A model generated the notes under the pieces. It made no database searches and was not told the DNA's origin. It saw only the letters and a program-made list of their open reading frames with translations. From Rhodopseudomonas pentothenatexigens (lineage in GTDB: Bacteria > Pseudomonadota > Alphaproteobacteria > Rhizobiales > Xanthobacteraceae), in the NCBI RefSeq assembly GCF_900218015.1, contig NZ_UFQQ01000025.1, forward strand, positions 1 through 64,000: a stretch of 64,000 nucleotides of DNA, in the 5' to 3' direction. The translations under genes and the position numbers were made by a program. This document shows, one piece after another, positions 41,487 to 50,778 of this stretch; the stretch's first letter is position 1; every line of letters starts with the position of its first letter.

Positions 41487-42548
41487 ATGCATAAGAAGAC
41501 CGACGCCGCCACGCCGCACGACGAACTCCGCTATCTGCGGGAAAGCCATCCGGGTCCGGATCAGGCTGTCGAAATCGCGCCGGGGGTGCTGTGGCTGCGG
41601 CTGAAGCTGCCGTTCCGGCTCAATCACGTGAACATCTATCTGATCGCCGATGGCGACGGCTGGGCGATGGTCGATACCGGCTTCGGCAACGACGCCACGA
41701 TCGCCGCCTGGGACACGTTGTTCGACGGCGCGCTTGCCGGCTTTGCGATCAGCCGGGTGATCGTCACCCACGCGCATCCCGATCACGTCGGCATGGCCGG
41801 CTGGATCGTGCAGCGGTTCGGCTGTCCGTTCTATATGTCGCAGATCGAGTATCTGCAGGGCGTGTATCATCAGAACCGGCGCACCGACGAACGCCTCGTC
41901 AACAACCGCGCGTTCTTCCGCCGGCACGGCATTGACGAAAATGTGATCGAGCAATTGGTCGGACGCGGTCAGGACTACCTGAAGAAGACGGTGCCGCTTC
42001 CGGCGGCCTACCGCCGCCTCGCCGACGGACAGGACATCGGGATCGGGCAGCGCACGTTCCGGGTCATCACCGGCGCCGGCCACTCGCCGGACCAGGTGAT
42101 GCTGTACTGCGCTGCCGAGAAGCTGTTCCTCTCCGCCGACCAGGTGCTGAGCAAGATCTCGCCGAATGTCAGCGTCTGGGCTCACGAACCCGACGAGGAT
42201 GCGCTCGGCTCCTATCTGGCTTCGCTCGCCAGACTCGACGCACTGCTGCCCGACGACGTGTTGGTGCTGCCGGGACATGGACTGCCGTTTATCGGCGCCA
42301 AGACGCGCATTCACCAGCTCGCCGACCACCACGAAGAGCGCTGCGGGCTGATCGCCGATGCTTGCCGCCACAAGCCGATGAGCTCGGCGGAGCTGGTGCC
42401 GGTGGTATTTCACAAGCATGTGCTCGACGCCCACCAGACCGGCTTCGCGGTCGGAGAGCTGATCGCACACGTCAACTACATGCTGGCGCAGAACCGTTTG
42501 CAGGTTCTGCCGCTCAGCGACGGCGTGCTGCGGTTCACCAGCGCTTAA
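41487..42548 (+). CDS. MBL-fold metallo-hydrolase
   Basis: The 353-residue protein has the metallo-beta-lactamase motif THAHPDHVG at 94-102, other metal ligands at GAGHSPDQV and near VLPGHGLP, and a C-terminal extension (YMLAQNRLQVLPLS) typical of the family with a winged-helix-like tail. The N-terminal strand VLWLRLKLPFRLNHVNIYLIADG is common for hydrolases of thioesters or small metabolites. The substrate is not known. It lies between the chemoreceptor and hemA; no operon is implied. Confidence 0.88.
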   Translation: MHKKTDAATPHDELRYLRESHPGPDQAVEIAPGVLWLRLKLPFRLNHVNIYLIADGDGWAMVDTGFGNDATIAAWDTLFDGALAGFAISRVIVTHAHPDHVGMAGWIVQRFGCPFYMSQIEYLQGVYHQNRRTDERLVNNRAFFRRHGIDENVIEQLVGRGQDYLKKTVPLPAAYRRLADGQDIGIGQRTFRVITGAGHSPDQVMLYCAAEKLFLSADQVLSKISPNVSVWAHEPDEDALGSYLASLARLDALLPDDVLVLPGHGLPFIGAKTRIHQLADHHEERCGLIADACRHKPMSSAELVPVVFHKHVLDAHQTGFAVGELIAHVNYMLAQNRLQVLPLSDGVLRFTSA

Positions 42549-42602
42549 CGTTTGCGGCGTTGTCCGCGTGATCCCTGACAAGGCGGCATTCGCGCCAAGG
42601 CA

Positions 42603-42616
42603 TTGATCCTCATCAA
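42603..42616. promoter_or_regulatory. FixK/FNR box upstream of hemA
   Basis: TTGATCCTCATCAA is a perfect match to TTGATN4ATCAA. It is 152 bases before the hemA ATG, in the range for an activator site with a transcript start downstream. Crp/Fnr-type regulators FixK and FnrL control hemA and other heme and photosynthesis genes in related bacteria. Confidence 0.85.
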
Positions 42617-42768
42617 GCCTTGCCCTGCGGAACCGATGATATGGATCGCGTCGGGCGCAGCCCGATCCGTCGAATTGCGCCTCGACTTCGGTGATGGAAG
42701 AGTTCTAATAGTTTCGCCGGTTCTGCGGCGTTCCGTCGTTCGATCCGCCTCCCCAACAGGTCATCGCG

Positions 42769-43998
42769 ATGCAGTACAATCAATTCTTTCAAGACGCTCT
42801 CACCCGCCTTCACGACGAGCGTCGTTACCGGGTGTTCGCTGATCTCGAGCGGATTGCCGGCAGGTTCCCGCACGCCACGTGGCACTCGAACTCCGGACCT
42901 CGCGATGTCGTGATCTGGTGCTCCAACGATTACTTGGGCATGGGCCAGCATCCGAAGGTGGTCGGCGCGATGGTCGAGACCGCGACGCGGATCGGCACCG
43001 GCGCCGGCGGCACTCGCAATATCGCCGGCACGCATCATCCTCTGGTGCAGCTCGAGCAGGAAATCGCCTCGCTGCACGGCAAGGAAGCGGCGCTGCTGTT
43101 CACCTCGGGCTACGTCTCCAACCAGACCGGCCTCTCGACGCTGGGCAGGCTGATCCCGAACTGCCTGATCCTGTCGGATGCGCTCAACCACAACTCGATG
43201 ATCGAAGGCATCCGCCAGTCGGGTTGCGAACGCGTGGTGTGGCGCCACAACGATACGGCGCATCTCGAAGAGCTGCTGATCGCCGCCGGTCCGGACCGGC
43301 CGAAGCTGATCGCCTTCGAGAGCCTGTACTCGATGGACGGCGACACCGCCCCTCTGGCGAAGATCTGCGACCTCGCCGAGAAGTACAACGCGATGACCTA
43401 CTGCGACGAAGTGCACGCGGTCGGCATGTACGGTGCGCACGGCGCCGGCGTCGCCGAGCGTGACGGCGTGATGGCGCGCATCGACATCATCGAAGCGACC
43501 CTCGCCAAGGCGTTCGGCTGCCTCGGCGGCTACATCACCGGCAAGACCGAAGTGATCGACGCCGTACGCTCCTACGCGCCGGGCTTCATCTTCACCACCG
43601 CACTGCCGCCGCCGATCTGCGCCGCCGCGACCGCCGCGATCAAGCATCTGCGCAGCTCGACCTGGGAGCGTGAGCGCCATCAGGACCGCGCCGCGCGTGT
43701 CAAGGCGGTGCTGAACAACGCCGGCATTCCGGTGATGCCGACCGACACCCATATCGTGCCGGTGTTCGTCGGCGACGCCGAGAAGTGCAAGAAGGCGTCG
43801 GATCTGCTGCTCGAACATCACGGCATCTACATCCAGCCGATCAACTACCCGACCGTCGCCCGCGGCCTCGAACGCCTCCGCATCACGCCGTCGCCGTATC
43901 ACGACGACAAGCTGATCGACGCGCTCGCCGAAGCCCTGGTACAGGTCTGGAACGAGCTCGGCCTGCCGCTCGGAGCCAAGGCGATCGCTGCGGAGTGA
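42769..43998 (+). CDS. hemA: 5-Aminolevulinate synthase
   Basis: The 409-residue enzyme has the alpha-oxoamine synthase fold. PLP Lys is K247 in [16 protein letters not shown]. Other motifs are [65 protein letters not shown], and [11 protein letters not shown]. It condenses glycine and succinyl-CoA to 5-aminolevulinate, the entry to heme and bacteriochlorophyll synthesis. It is regulated by oxygen through the FixK/FNR site upstream. The ATG follows CATCGCG with no strong ribosome-binding site. Confidence 0.97.
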   Translation: MQYNQFFQDALTRLHDERRYRVFADLERIAGRFPHATWHSNSGPRDVVIWCSNDYLGMGQHPKVVGAMVETATRIGTGAGGTRNIAGTHHPLVQLEQEIASLHGKEAALLFTSGYVSNQTGLSTLGRLIPNCLILSDALNHNSMIEGIRQSGCERVVWRHNDTAHLEELLIAAGPDRPKLIAFESLYSMDGDTAPLAKICDLAEKYNAMTYCDEVHAVGMYGAHGAGVAERDGVMARIDIIEATLAKAFGCLGGYITGKTEVIDAVRSYAPGFIFTTALPPPICAAATAAIKHLRSSTWERERHQDRAARVKAVLNNAGIPVMPTDTHIVPVFVGDAEKCKKASDLLLEHHGIYIQPINYPTVARGLERLRITPSPYHDDKLIDALAEALVQVWNELGLPLGAKAIAAE

Positions 43999-44035
43999 TC
44001 CGTACCGCTCGCGCGACGCTGTAACGATTTCGGCG

Positions 44036-44083
44036 GGGGCGCCCGCGGCTGGGAAAAATCCCTGTCGCAGGCGCCCCTTCTGT
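44036..44083 (+). terminator. Probable terminator of hemA
   Basis: GGGGCGCC (44036-44043) pairs with GGCGCCCC (44070-44077), followed by TTCTGTTTT. The loop is about 26 bases, so it is weaker than the other terminators here. Confidence 0.55.
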
Positions 44084-44186
44084 TTTGGTAGACTTGCGAT
44101 TGCGTCCCGCAGGCCGGCACCTGGCGGGCTGCGCGGGAAGTGGTTGATCGATCGCCTGCCGCCTGACGCGAGGGAGCACGACCGCG

Positions 44187-47100
44187 ATGCTGCACGACTG
44201 GGGCGTGATCGCAGCCGCCCTCGCCTACATCGGGTTTCTGTTCTACGTCGCGAGCTGGGGTGACCGGCTGTCGCAAGGCCAGCGCGAGCGTGCCGGCGGA
44301 CTGATCTACCCGCTGTCGCTGGCGATCTATTGCACCTCCTGGACTTTCTTCGGCTCGGTCGGCTCCGCCAGCCGCTCCAGCTTCGATTTCCTGGCGATCT
44401 ATGTCGGCCCGGTTCTGGTGGTCCTGGTCGCCACGCCGCTGCTGCGCCGCGTCATCCGGCTGGCGAAATCGCAGAACATCACCTCGATCGCCGACTTCAT
44501 CGCCGCGCGCTACGGCAAGAGCCAGAAGGTCGCGGCCGCGGTGGCGATCATCGCGATCATCGGCTCGGTGCCGTACATCGCGCTGCAACTCAAGGCGGTG
44601 TCGTCGTCGCTGCAGACCATCCTCGGCGACGGCCACAACATCGCCGACATCCCGATCGTCGGCGATATCGCGCTGATCGTGGCGATGGCGATGGCGGTGT
44701 TCACGGTGCTGTTCGGCACCCGCCAGGCCAGCGCCACCGAGCATCAGCACGGCCTGATGCTGGCGGTCGCCACCGAATCCATCGTCAAGCTGGTGGCGTT
44801 CCTCGCCGCCGGCATCTTCGTCACCTTCTGGATGTTCAGCCCGTCGGCGCTGATCGAGCGCGCAATGCAGATGCCGGAAGCGGTGCGCGCGCTCGACCAG
44901 ACTTCGCCGGCCAACTTCCTGACGATGACGGCGCTGTCGTTCTGCGCCTTCATGATGCTGCCGCGGCAATTCCACGTCAGCGTGGTGGAGAATTCCAACG
45001 ACGCCGAAGTCGGCCGCGCCCGCTGGCTGTTTCCGCTGTATCTGGTGGCCATCAATCTGTTCGTGATTCCGATCGCGCTGGCAGGGCTGGTCAAGTTCCC
45101 GTTCGGGAAGGTCGACAGCGACATGTACGTGCTGGCGCTGCCGATCGAGGCCGACGCGCCGATGCTCAGCGTCGCAGTGTTCATCGGCGGGCTGTCGGCG
45201 GCGACCGCGATGGTGATCGTCGAATGCGTGGCGCTGGCCGTGATGGTGTCGAACGATCTGGTGATGCCGCTGGTGCTGAAGCGCCAGGGCGCGCCACGGC
45301 CCGACGCGCAACGCAATTTCGGCCGCTTCCTGCTGACGGTGCGGCGGGTCGCGATCTTCGCGATTCTGATCCTCGCCTATCTGTATTATCGCGCCCTCGG
45401 CAACACCCAGCTCGCGGCGATCGGGCTGTTGTCGTTCGCCGCGATCGCGCAATTCGCACCGGCGTTCTTCGGCGGCCTGATCTGGCGTCGCGCCACCGCA
45501 CGCGGCGCGATCGGCGGACTCCTGGTCGGGTTCGCGGTGTGGGCCTACACGCTGTTCATTCCGAGCTTCATGGAGAACTCGACTGCCGGGCTGCTGCTGT
45601 TGCAGCACGGCCCGTGGGGGATCGAATCGCTGCGGCCGCAGGCGCTGTTCGGCGCCGATCTGCCGCCGCTGCTGCACGGCGTGCTGTGGAGCCTGTCGCT
45701 CAACCTCGTCGCCTATATCGTGCTGTCGCTGCTGCGGCAGCCGACGTCGATCGAGCGGCTGCAGGCCGAGGTGTTCGTCCCCGACGCGCTGACGCCGATG
45801 ACTCCGGCGTTCCGGCGCTGGCGCACCACCGTCACGGTGCAGGACATCGTCGGCGCAGTGTCGCAATATCTCGGCCCGGACCGCGCCCGGGACTCGTTCC
45901 GCAACTTCGCCGCCGGCCGCCGCATCACGCTCGATCCGGCCGCGCCGGCAGATTTCGAGCTGCTCAAGCACGCCGAGCATCTGATCGCCTCGTCGATCGG
46001 CGCGGCGTCGTCGCGGCTGGTGCTGTCGCTGCTGCTGCGCAAGCGCACCGTCTCGGCTGAAGCGGCGCTGAAGCTGCTCGACGACTCCCACGCCGCGCTG
46101 CATTTCAACCGCGAGATCCTGCAGACCGCCCTCAACCACGTCCGCCAGGGCATCGCGGTGTTCAATCCCGAGCTGCAACTGATCTGCTCGAACCGGCAGT
46201 TCGGCGAGATCCTCGGCCTGCCGCCGCACATCATCCAGATCGGCATTCCGCTGATCGAGATCCTGGAATTCCTCGCCAGCAACAGCATCGCCCCGATCGA
46301 CGCCGAAGCGCACACCCAGATGCGGATGGCGGCCTACACCACCGAGGGCGAGCCGTTCATCGAGCGGTTTCCCGAGCGGCATCTGGTGGTCGAGGTCCGC
46401 GCCAACCGGATGCCCGACGGCGGGCTGGTGATCACCTTCTCGGACGTCACCCCGAGCTTCGAAGCCGCCGAGGCGCTGGAGCGCGCCAACGCCACGCTGG
46501 AACGCCGGGTGCGCGAACGCACCGAGGAACTGACGCGGCTGAATTCGCAGCTCGCCTTGGCCAAGAGCACGGCCGAAGAAGCCAACATCTCCAAGACCCG
46601 CTTCCTCGCCGCCGCCAGCCACGACATCCTGCAGCCGCTGAACGCAGCGCGGCTGTACGCCACCAGCCTGGTGGAACGCCAGGCCGGCGGCGAAGACTCG
46701 CGGCTGGTCGACAACATCGACGAGTCGCTGCAGGCGATCGAAGAAATCATCGGCGCGCTGCTCGACATTTCCCGGCTCGACGCCGGCGCGATGACGCCGT
46801 CGCTGTCGAATTTCGTGATCGGCGATCTGATGCGCTCGCTGGAGATCGAATTCGCCCCGACCGCGCGTGCCAAGGGGCTCGACCTCACCTTCGTGCCGTG
46901 CTCGCTGCCGGTGCAGTCGGACCGGCTGATGCTGCGGCGGCTGCTGCAGAACCTGATCTCCAACGCGATCAAATACACCCCGCAGGGCCGGGTGCTGGTC
47001 GGCTGCCGGCGGCAGGGCCAGTCGCTGCGGATCGGCATCTACGACACCGGGGTGGGGGTGCCGATCCTCAAGCGCGGCGAGATCTTCAAGGAGTTCCATC

Positions 47101-47696
47101 GGCTCGAACAGGGCGCGCGGATCGCCCGCGGACTCGGGCTCGGGCTGTCGATCGTCGAGCGGCTGGCGCGGGTGCTCAACCACGGCATCGCGCTGGATTC
47201 CAACCGCGGCGGCGGCTCGTGCTTCTCGGTGACGGTGACGGTCGCCGAGGTCGTCAACCACACCGCCGCGGTGACCAGCGCTACGCCATTGTCCCGCGCG
47301 TCGATGAGCGGCATCCTGGTGGTCTGCATCGAGAACGACCCGGCGATCCTCGACGGCATGAAGACGCTGCTGACCACCTGGGACGCCAAGGTGATCGCGG
47401 TCGCCGACCCGGAAGCCGCGATCCGCGCGATCGAGAGCAGCGAGCAGCGCATCACCGGCCTCCTGGTCGACTACCACCTCGACCGCGGCAACGGCATTGC
47501 GGCGATCCGTGAAATCCGCCAGCGCTTCGGCCAGAGCATTCCGGCGATCCTGATCACCGCCGACCGCAGCCCCGGCGTCCGCGCCTCGGCGCGGCAGGAA
47601 GAAATCGCGGTGCTGAACAAGCCGGTGAAAGCCGCGTCGCTGCGGGCATTGCTGAGCCAGTGGCATGCCCAGCAGCAGGTGGCGGCGGCGGAGTAA
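44187..47696 (+). CDS. Hybrid histidine kinase with N-terminal sodium/solute symporter domain
   Basis: The 1169-residue protein starts with a 13-helix SSF (sodium:solute symporter) domain at about 1-520 (QNITSIADFIAARYGKSQKVA, MMLPRQFHVSVVEN, LAAIGLLSFAAIAQFAPAFFGGL). A linker leads to a PAS domain at about 640-760 (VRQGIAVFNPELQLICSNRQF) and a coiled coil. The HisKA domain has phospho-acceptor H812 in AAASHDILQPLNAARLYA. HATPase_c (NLISNAIKYTPQG, GLGLGLSIVERLA) follows, then a C-terminal receiver with D1095 in LLVDYHLD. CbrA/NahK-type kinases have this plan and sense nutrients or flux. It is convergent with a NarL-type regulator and may feed it. Confidence 0.95.
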   Translation: MLHDWGVIAAALAYIGFLFYVASWGDRLSQGQRERAGGLIYPLSLAIYCTSWTFFGSVGSASRSSFDFLAIYVGPVLVVLVATPLLRRVIRLAKSQNITSIADFIAARYGKSQKVAAAVAIIAIIGSVPYIALQLKAVSSSLQTILGDGHNIADIPIVGDIALIVAMAMAVFTVLFGTRQASATEHQHGLMLAVATESIVKLVAFLAAGIFVTFWMFSPSALIERAMQMPEAVRALDQTSPANFLTMTALSFCAFMMLPRQFHVSVVENSNDAEVGRARWLFPLYLVAINLFVIPIALAGLVKFPFGKVDSDMYVLALPIEADAPMLSVAVFIGGLSAATAMVIVECVALAVMVSNDLVMPLVLKRQGAPRPDAQRNFGRFLLTVRRVAIFAILILAYLYYRALGNTQLAAIGLLSFAAIAQFAPAFFGGLIWRRATARGAIGGLLVGFAVWAYTLFIPSFMENSTAGLLLLQHGPWGIESLRPQALFGADLPPLLHGVLWSLSLNLVAYIVLSLLRQPTSIERLQAEVFVPDALTPMTPAFRRWRTTVTVQDIVGAVSQYLGPDRARDSFRNFAAGRRITLDPAAPADFELLKHAEHLIASSIGAASSRLVLSLLLRKRTVSAEAALKLLDDSHAALHFNREILQTALNHVRQGIAVFNPELQLICSNRQFGEILGLPPHIIQIGIPLIEILEFLASNSIAPIDAEAHTQMRMAAYTTEGEPFIERFPERHLVVEVRANRMPDGGLVITFSDVTPSFEAAEALERANATLERRVRERTEELTRLNSQLALAKSTAEEANISKTRFLAAASHDILQPLNAARLYATSLVERQAGGEDSRLVDNIDESLQAIEEIIGALLDISRLDAGAMTPSLSNFVIGDLMRSLEIEFAPTARAKGLDLTFVPCSLPVQSDRLMLRRLLQNLISNAIKYTPQGRVLVGCRRQGQSLRIGIYDTGVGVPILKRGEIFKEFHRLEQGARIARGLGLGLSIVERLARVLNHGIALDSNRGGGSCFSVTVTVAEVVNHTAAVTSATPLSRASMSGILVVCIENDPAILDGMKTLLTTWDAKVIAVADPEAAIRAIESSEQRITGLLVDYHLDRGNGIAAIREIRQRFGQSIPAILITADRSPGVRASARQEEIAVLNKPVKAASLRALLSQWHAQQQVAAAE

Positions 47697-47717
47697 TCAC
47701 TTATCCTGGCACACCGA

Positions 47718-47825
47718 CCTCATCCTGAGGAGGCCGCGCAGCGGCCGTCTCGAAGGATGAGCTGGAAGGCAAGGCCGTGCCGCCTCATGGTTCGAGACGG
47801 CGCTTCGCGCCTCCTCACCATGAGG
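47718..47825. repeat. Two-part palindromic repeat after the hybrid kinase gene
   Basis: The first palindrome is at 47718-47760 (CCTCATCCTGAGG to GAAGGATGA), the second at 47786-47825 (CATGGTTCGAGACGG to CACCATGAGG). They are the same modules as at 2421-2548, in reverse order. They sit between convergent genes and could act as a bidirectional transcript end. Confidence 0.85.
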
Positions 47826-47859
47826 GAAAGGCTATCTCCGTCGTACAAAAGGACTAACT

Positions 47860-48537
47860 CTACGACGCGATCGGTTCTTCCTGGCGCCACTGGCTGCCGG
47901 AGATCTTGGCGGCGGCGATCACCGCCTGGGTGCGGCTTTCGACGCCGAGCTTCTGCAGGATCGCCGAGACGTGGGCCTTGATGGTCGCTTCGGAGACGCC
48001 GAGCTCGTAGGCGATCTGCTTGTTGAGCAGCCCCTCGGACAGCATCATCAGCACCCGGACCTGTTGCGGGGTCAGCGTCACCAGCCGGTCGCGCAGCTTG
48101 GACGTCTCCGGATCGGACGCGGCCGACAGATCGACATCCGGCGGAACCCAGACGTCGCCGTCCAGCACCCGCAGGATCGCCTCGCCGAGCTTCTCGACAC
48201 CGAACCGCTTCGGCACGAAGCCGGAGGCGCCGAAATCCAGTGAGCGGCGGATGGTCTCGACATCGTCGCTGGCGGACACCACCACCACCGGGATCGCCGG
48301 ATATTGCGCGCGCAGATAGATCAGCCCGGAAAAGCCGCTGATCCCCGGCATCTTGAGGTCGAGCAGCACCAGATCGACGTCGCCCTCGCGCTCGAGCATC
48401 GCCGTCAGGTCCTCGAACGAGCCGACTTCACCTATCTTGGCCGCGGAGACCACGCTGGCGACCGCCAACCGGAGCGCATCGCGAAACAACGGATGGTCGT
48501 CGGCAATGATCAAATGCGTGCTGGCGGGGGTGGTCAT
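47860..48537 (-). CDS. NarL/FixJ-family response regulator
   Basis: The 225-residue protein has a receiver domain (IIADDHPLFRDALRLAV, phospho-Asp in VLLDLKMPGISG) and a LuxR-type helix-turn-helix (LTPQQVRVLMMLSEGLLNKQIAYELGVSEATIKAHVSAIL). It should bind DNA as a dimer upon phosphorylation. The likely partner is the hybrid kinase encoded convergently on the other side; the MFS gene 336 bases upstream is divergent and a likely target. The start at 48537 is preferred over longer forms because the receiver begins there. Confidence 0.93.
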   Translation of the reverse strand: MTTPASTHLIIADDHPLFRDALRLAVASVVSAAKIGEVGSFEDLTAMLEREGDVDLVLLDLKMPGISGFSGLIYLRAQYPAIPVVVVSASDDVETIRRSLDFGASGFVPKRFGVEKLGEAILRVLDGDVWVPPDVDLSAASDPETSKLRDRLVTLTPQQVRVLMMLSEGLLNKQIAYELGVSEATIKAHVSAILQKLGVESRTQAVIAAAKISGSQWRQEEPIAS

Positions 48538-48873
48538 GATGTCCCTTACTCGCAAGCTGGAACCGAACCGTCTTCGTTCCCGGCTCGCGACAGCAAACCG
48601 GTGGCAAGGTGTGGTGGCAAGTGTCGCCCTGTGATGGACGGCTGGCAAGGCGGACGTGGCTGCCTTGTCCGTATCATCATGCCCTCGCGCGTCACCAAAA
48701 ACATTGAGCAAGCGCAACTATACGCGCTTTTGGCGTCGAAAGTCGTAATGCCGCAGGGCGGGAGCGGTGCTACGGTACACTGACGCACGGTGACCCCGCA
48801 CCTTTAGGCGCGGGCCAGTCCCAACAAAAACAACAACATAGCCCTCGAAACAACCTTAGGGAGGCAGACGCTG
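48538..48873. other. Divergent promoter region of the regulator and MFS genes
   Basis: About 336 bases. The region from 48690 to 48870 is AT-richer (CAACAAAAACAACAACATAG). An AGGGAGG ribosome-binding site precedes the MFS gene. No repeat or gene is seen. Operator sites of the regulator are expected here but none can be named. Confidence 0.5.
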
Positions 48874-50538
48874 ATGGCTACACTTGCCGCAACGAGCAAG
48901 CGTTCGGGTGGAATGACCCGCGACGAGCGGTTCGTTATTCTCGCATCTTCGCTCGGTACCGTTTTCGAATGGTACGATTTCTACCTGTACGGTTCGCTCG
49001 CTGCGATCATCGGAGCGCAGTTCTTCAGCGCCTATCCGGAGGCCACCCGGGACATTTTCGCGCTGCTCGCTTTCGCCGCCGGGTTCCTGGTGCGCCCGTT
49101 CGGCGCCATCGTGTTCGGCCGGGTCGGTGACATCGTCGGCCGCAAATACACCTTCCTGGTCACCATCCTGATCATGGGCCTGTCGACCTTCATCGTCGGC
49201 CTGTTGCCCAACGCGGCGACCATCGGCATCGCTGCGCCGATCATCCTGATCAGCCTCCGCCTGCTGCAGGGCCTCGCGCTCGGCGGCGAATACGGCGGCG
49301 CCGCGACCTATGTGGCCGAGCACGCGCCGCCCGGCAAGCGCGGCTACTACACCTCGTTCATCCAGACCACCGCGACGCTCGGTCTGTTCATGTCGCTGAT
49401 GGTGATTCTCGCCACACGCACCATCGTCGGCGAAGCCGCGTTCGCCGACTGGGGCTGGCGAATTCCCTTCCTGGTGTCCGTGTTGCTGCTCGGCGTCTCG
49501 GTCTGGATCCGGCTGCGGCTCAACGAGTCGCCGGTGTTCCAGAAGATGAAGGAAGAAGGCAAGAGCTCGAAGGCGCCGCTCACCGAAGCCTTCGCCAACT
49601 GGGGCAACGCCAAGATCGTGCTGATCGCGCTGCTCGGCGCGGTGATGGGCCAGGGCGTGGTCTGGTACACCGGCCAGTTCTACGCGCTGTTCTTCCTGCA
49701 ATCGATCCTGAAGGTCGACGGCTACACCTCGAACCTGCTGATCGCGTGGTCGCTGCTGCTCGGCACCGGCTTCTTCATCATCTTCGGCTGGCTGTCCGAC
49801 AAGATCGGCCGCAAGCCGATCATCCTGACCGGCTGCTTGATCGCGGCGCTGTCGTTCTTCCCGATCTTCCGGATGATCACCACCTACGCCAACCCGGCGC
49901 TGGAAAAGGCGATCGAGACCGTGAAGGTGCAGGTCGTTGCCGATCCGGCGGGCTGCGGCGACCTGTTCAATCCGGTCGGCACCCGCGTGTTCACAAAGCC
50001 GTGCGACACCGCACGCGACTTCCTGTCGAAGTCGTCGGTGAAGTACTCGACCGTGAACGGCCCGGCCGGCTCCGGCGTCAAGGTGATGGTGAACGACAGG
50101 GAAGTGCCCTACGCCGACGCCAAGACCTCGAATCCGCAGGTGCTCGCGGCCGTGCAGGAAGCCGGCTATCCGAAGGCCGGCAACCCGCAGATCATCAAGA
50201 TGTCGCACCCGTTCGACGTGTTCAATCCGAGCACCGCCGCGGTGATCGGACTGCTGTTCGTGCTGGTGCTGTTCGTCACCATGGTCTACGGCCCGATCGC
50301 GGCGCTGCTGGTCGAACTGTTCCCGACCCGGATCCGCTACACCTCGATGTCGCTGCCGTATCACATCGGCAACGGCTGGTTCGGCGGCCTGTTGCCGGCG
50401 ACCGCATTTGCGATCGTCGCCTCGACCGGCGATATCTACGCCGGCCTGTGGTACCCGATCGTGTTCGCCTCGATCACCGTGGTGGTCGGCCTGATCTTCC
50501 TGCCCGAAACCCGCAAGGTCGATATCAGCAAGACCTGA
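48874..50538 (+). CDS. MFS transporter of the metabolite:H+ symporter type with inserted domain
   Basis: The 554-residue protein has 12 predicted helices and MHS signatures: SLGTVFEWYDFYLYGSLA in helix 1, RPFGAIVFGRVGDIVGRKYTF (RxGDxxGRK) between helices 2 and 3, and GLSTFIVGLLP. It resembles ProP/KgtP-type symporters for organic acids or osmolytes. Between helix 8 and 9 lies an extra about 100-residue hydrophilic stretch (about residues 345-447: EKAIETVKVQVVADPAGCGD and on), not usual in the family. The start has an AGGGAGG site. It diverges from the response regulator and ends at a strong terminator. The substrate is unknown. Confidence 0.9.
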   Translation: MATLAATSKRSGGMTRDERFVILASSLGTVFEWYDFYLYGSLAAIIGAQFFSAYPEATRDIFALLAFAAGFLVRPFGAIVFGRVGDIVGRKYTFLVTILIMGLSTFIVGLLPNAATIGIAAPIILISLRLLQGLALGGEYGGAATYVAEHAPPGKRGYYTSFIQTTATLGLFMSLMVILATRTIVGEAAFADWGWRIPFLVSVLLLGVSVWIRLRLNESPVFQKMKEEGKSSKAPLTEAFANWGNAKIVLIALLGAVMGQGVVWYTGQFYALFFLQSILKVDGYTSNLLIAWSLLLGTGFFIIFGWLSDKIGRKPIILTGCLIAALSFFPIFRMITTYANPALEKAIETVKVQVVADPAGCGDLFNPVGTRVFTKPCDTARDFLSKSSVKYSTVNGPAGSGVKVMVNDREVPYADAKTSNPQVLAAVQEAGYPKAGNPQIIKMSHPFDVFNPSTAAVIGLLFVLVLFVTMVYGPIAALLVELFPTRIRYTSMSLPYHIGNGWFGGLLPATAFAIVASTGDIYAGLWYPIVFASITVVVGLIFLPETRKVDISKT

Positions 50539-50580
50539 TGATCAGCGGTCCGGCGCCTGCGCCGGACCGGCCAATCAGCA

Positions 50581-50613
50581 ACGGCCGCGGAGCGATCCGC
50601 GGCCGTTTGTTTT
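50581..50613 (+). terminator. Rho-independent terminator of the MFS gene
   Basis: ACGGCCGCGGA pairs with TCCGCGGCCGT around GCGA, followed by TTGTTTTT. It begins 43 bases after the stop codon. A second smaller hairpin (GGTCCGGCG/CGCCGGACC) lies just before it. Confidence 0.92.
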
Positions 50614-50649
50614 TGGCAGTAGGAGTGAGGCCGCCAACATCATGTCCAA

Positions 50650-50753
50650 CCTCATGGCGAGGAGGCGCGAAGCGCCGTCTCGAACCATCGACCACGGACA
50701 TTGCGTACCCTTCATCCTTCGAGATCTCCGGCTTCGCCGGCTCATCAGGATGG
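50650..50753. repeat. Two-part palindromic repeat after the MFS gene
   Basis: CCTCATGGCGAGGAGG to CTCGAACCAT at 50650-50688 is the inverse of the 2421 module; ATCCTTCGAGATCTCC to TCAGGATGG at 50711-50753 is the inverse of the 2504 module. The order and orientation indicate the whole two-part unit lies here on the opposite strand. Confidence 0.8.
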
Positions 50754-50778
50754 GGGCTCCGTGCATCTTGGCGAAGAG

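Noticed and set aside
43899-47666. A minus-strand open frame of 1255 codons opposite the hybrid kinase gene
   Set aside because: It is a shadow of the kinase gene, with Arg/His/Asp-rich composition and no conserved domain; the plus-strand frame has all kinase motifs.
48538-48873. Possible sigma-54 site before the MFS gene
   Set aside because: TGGCA-like segments are present but the GG and GC elements are not ten bases apart as required.
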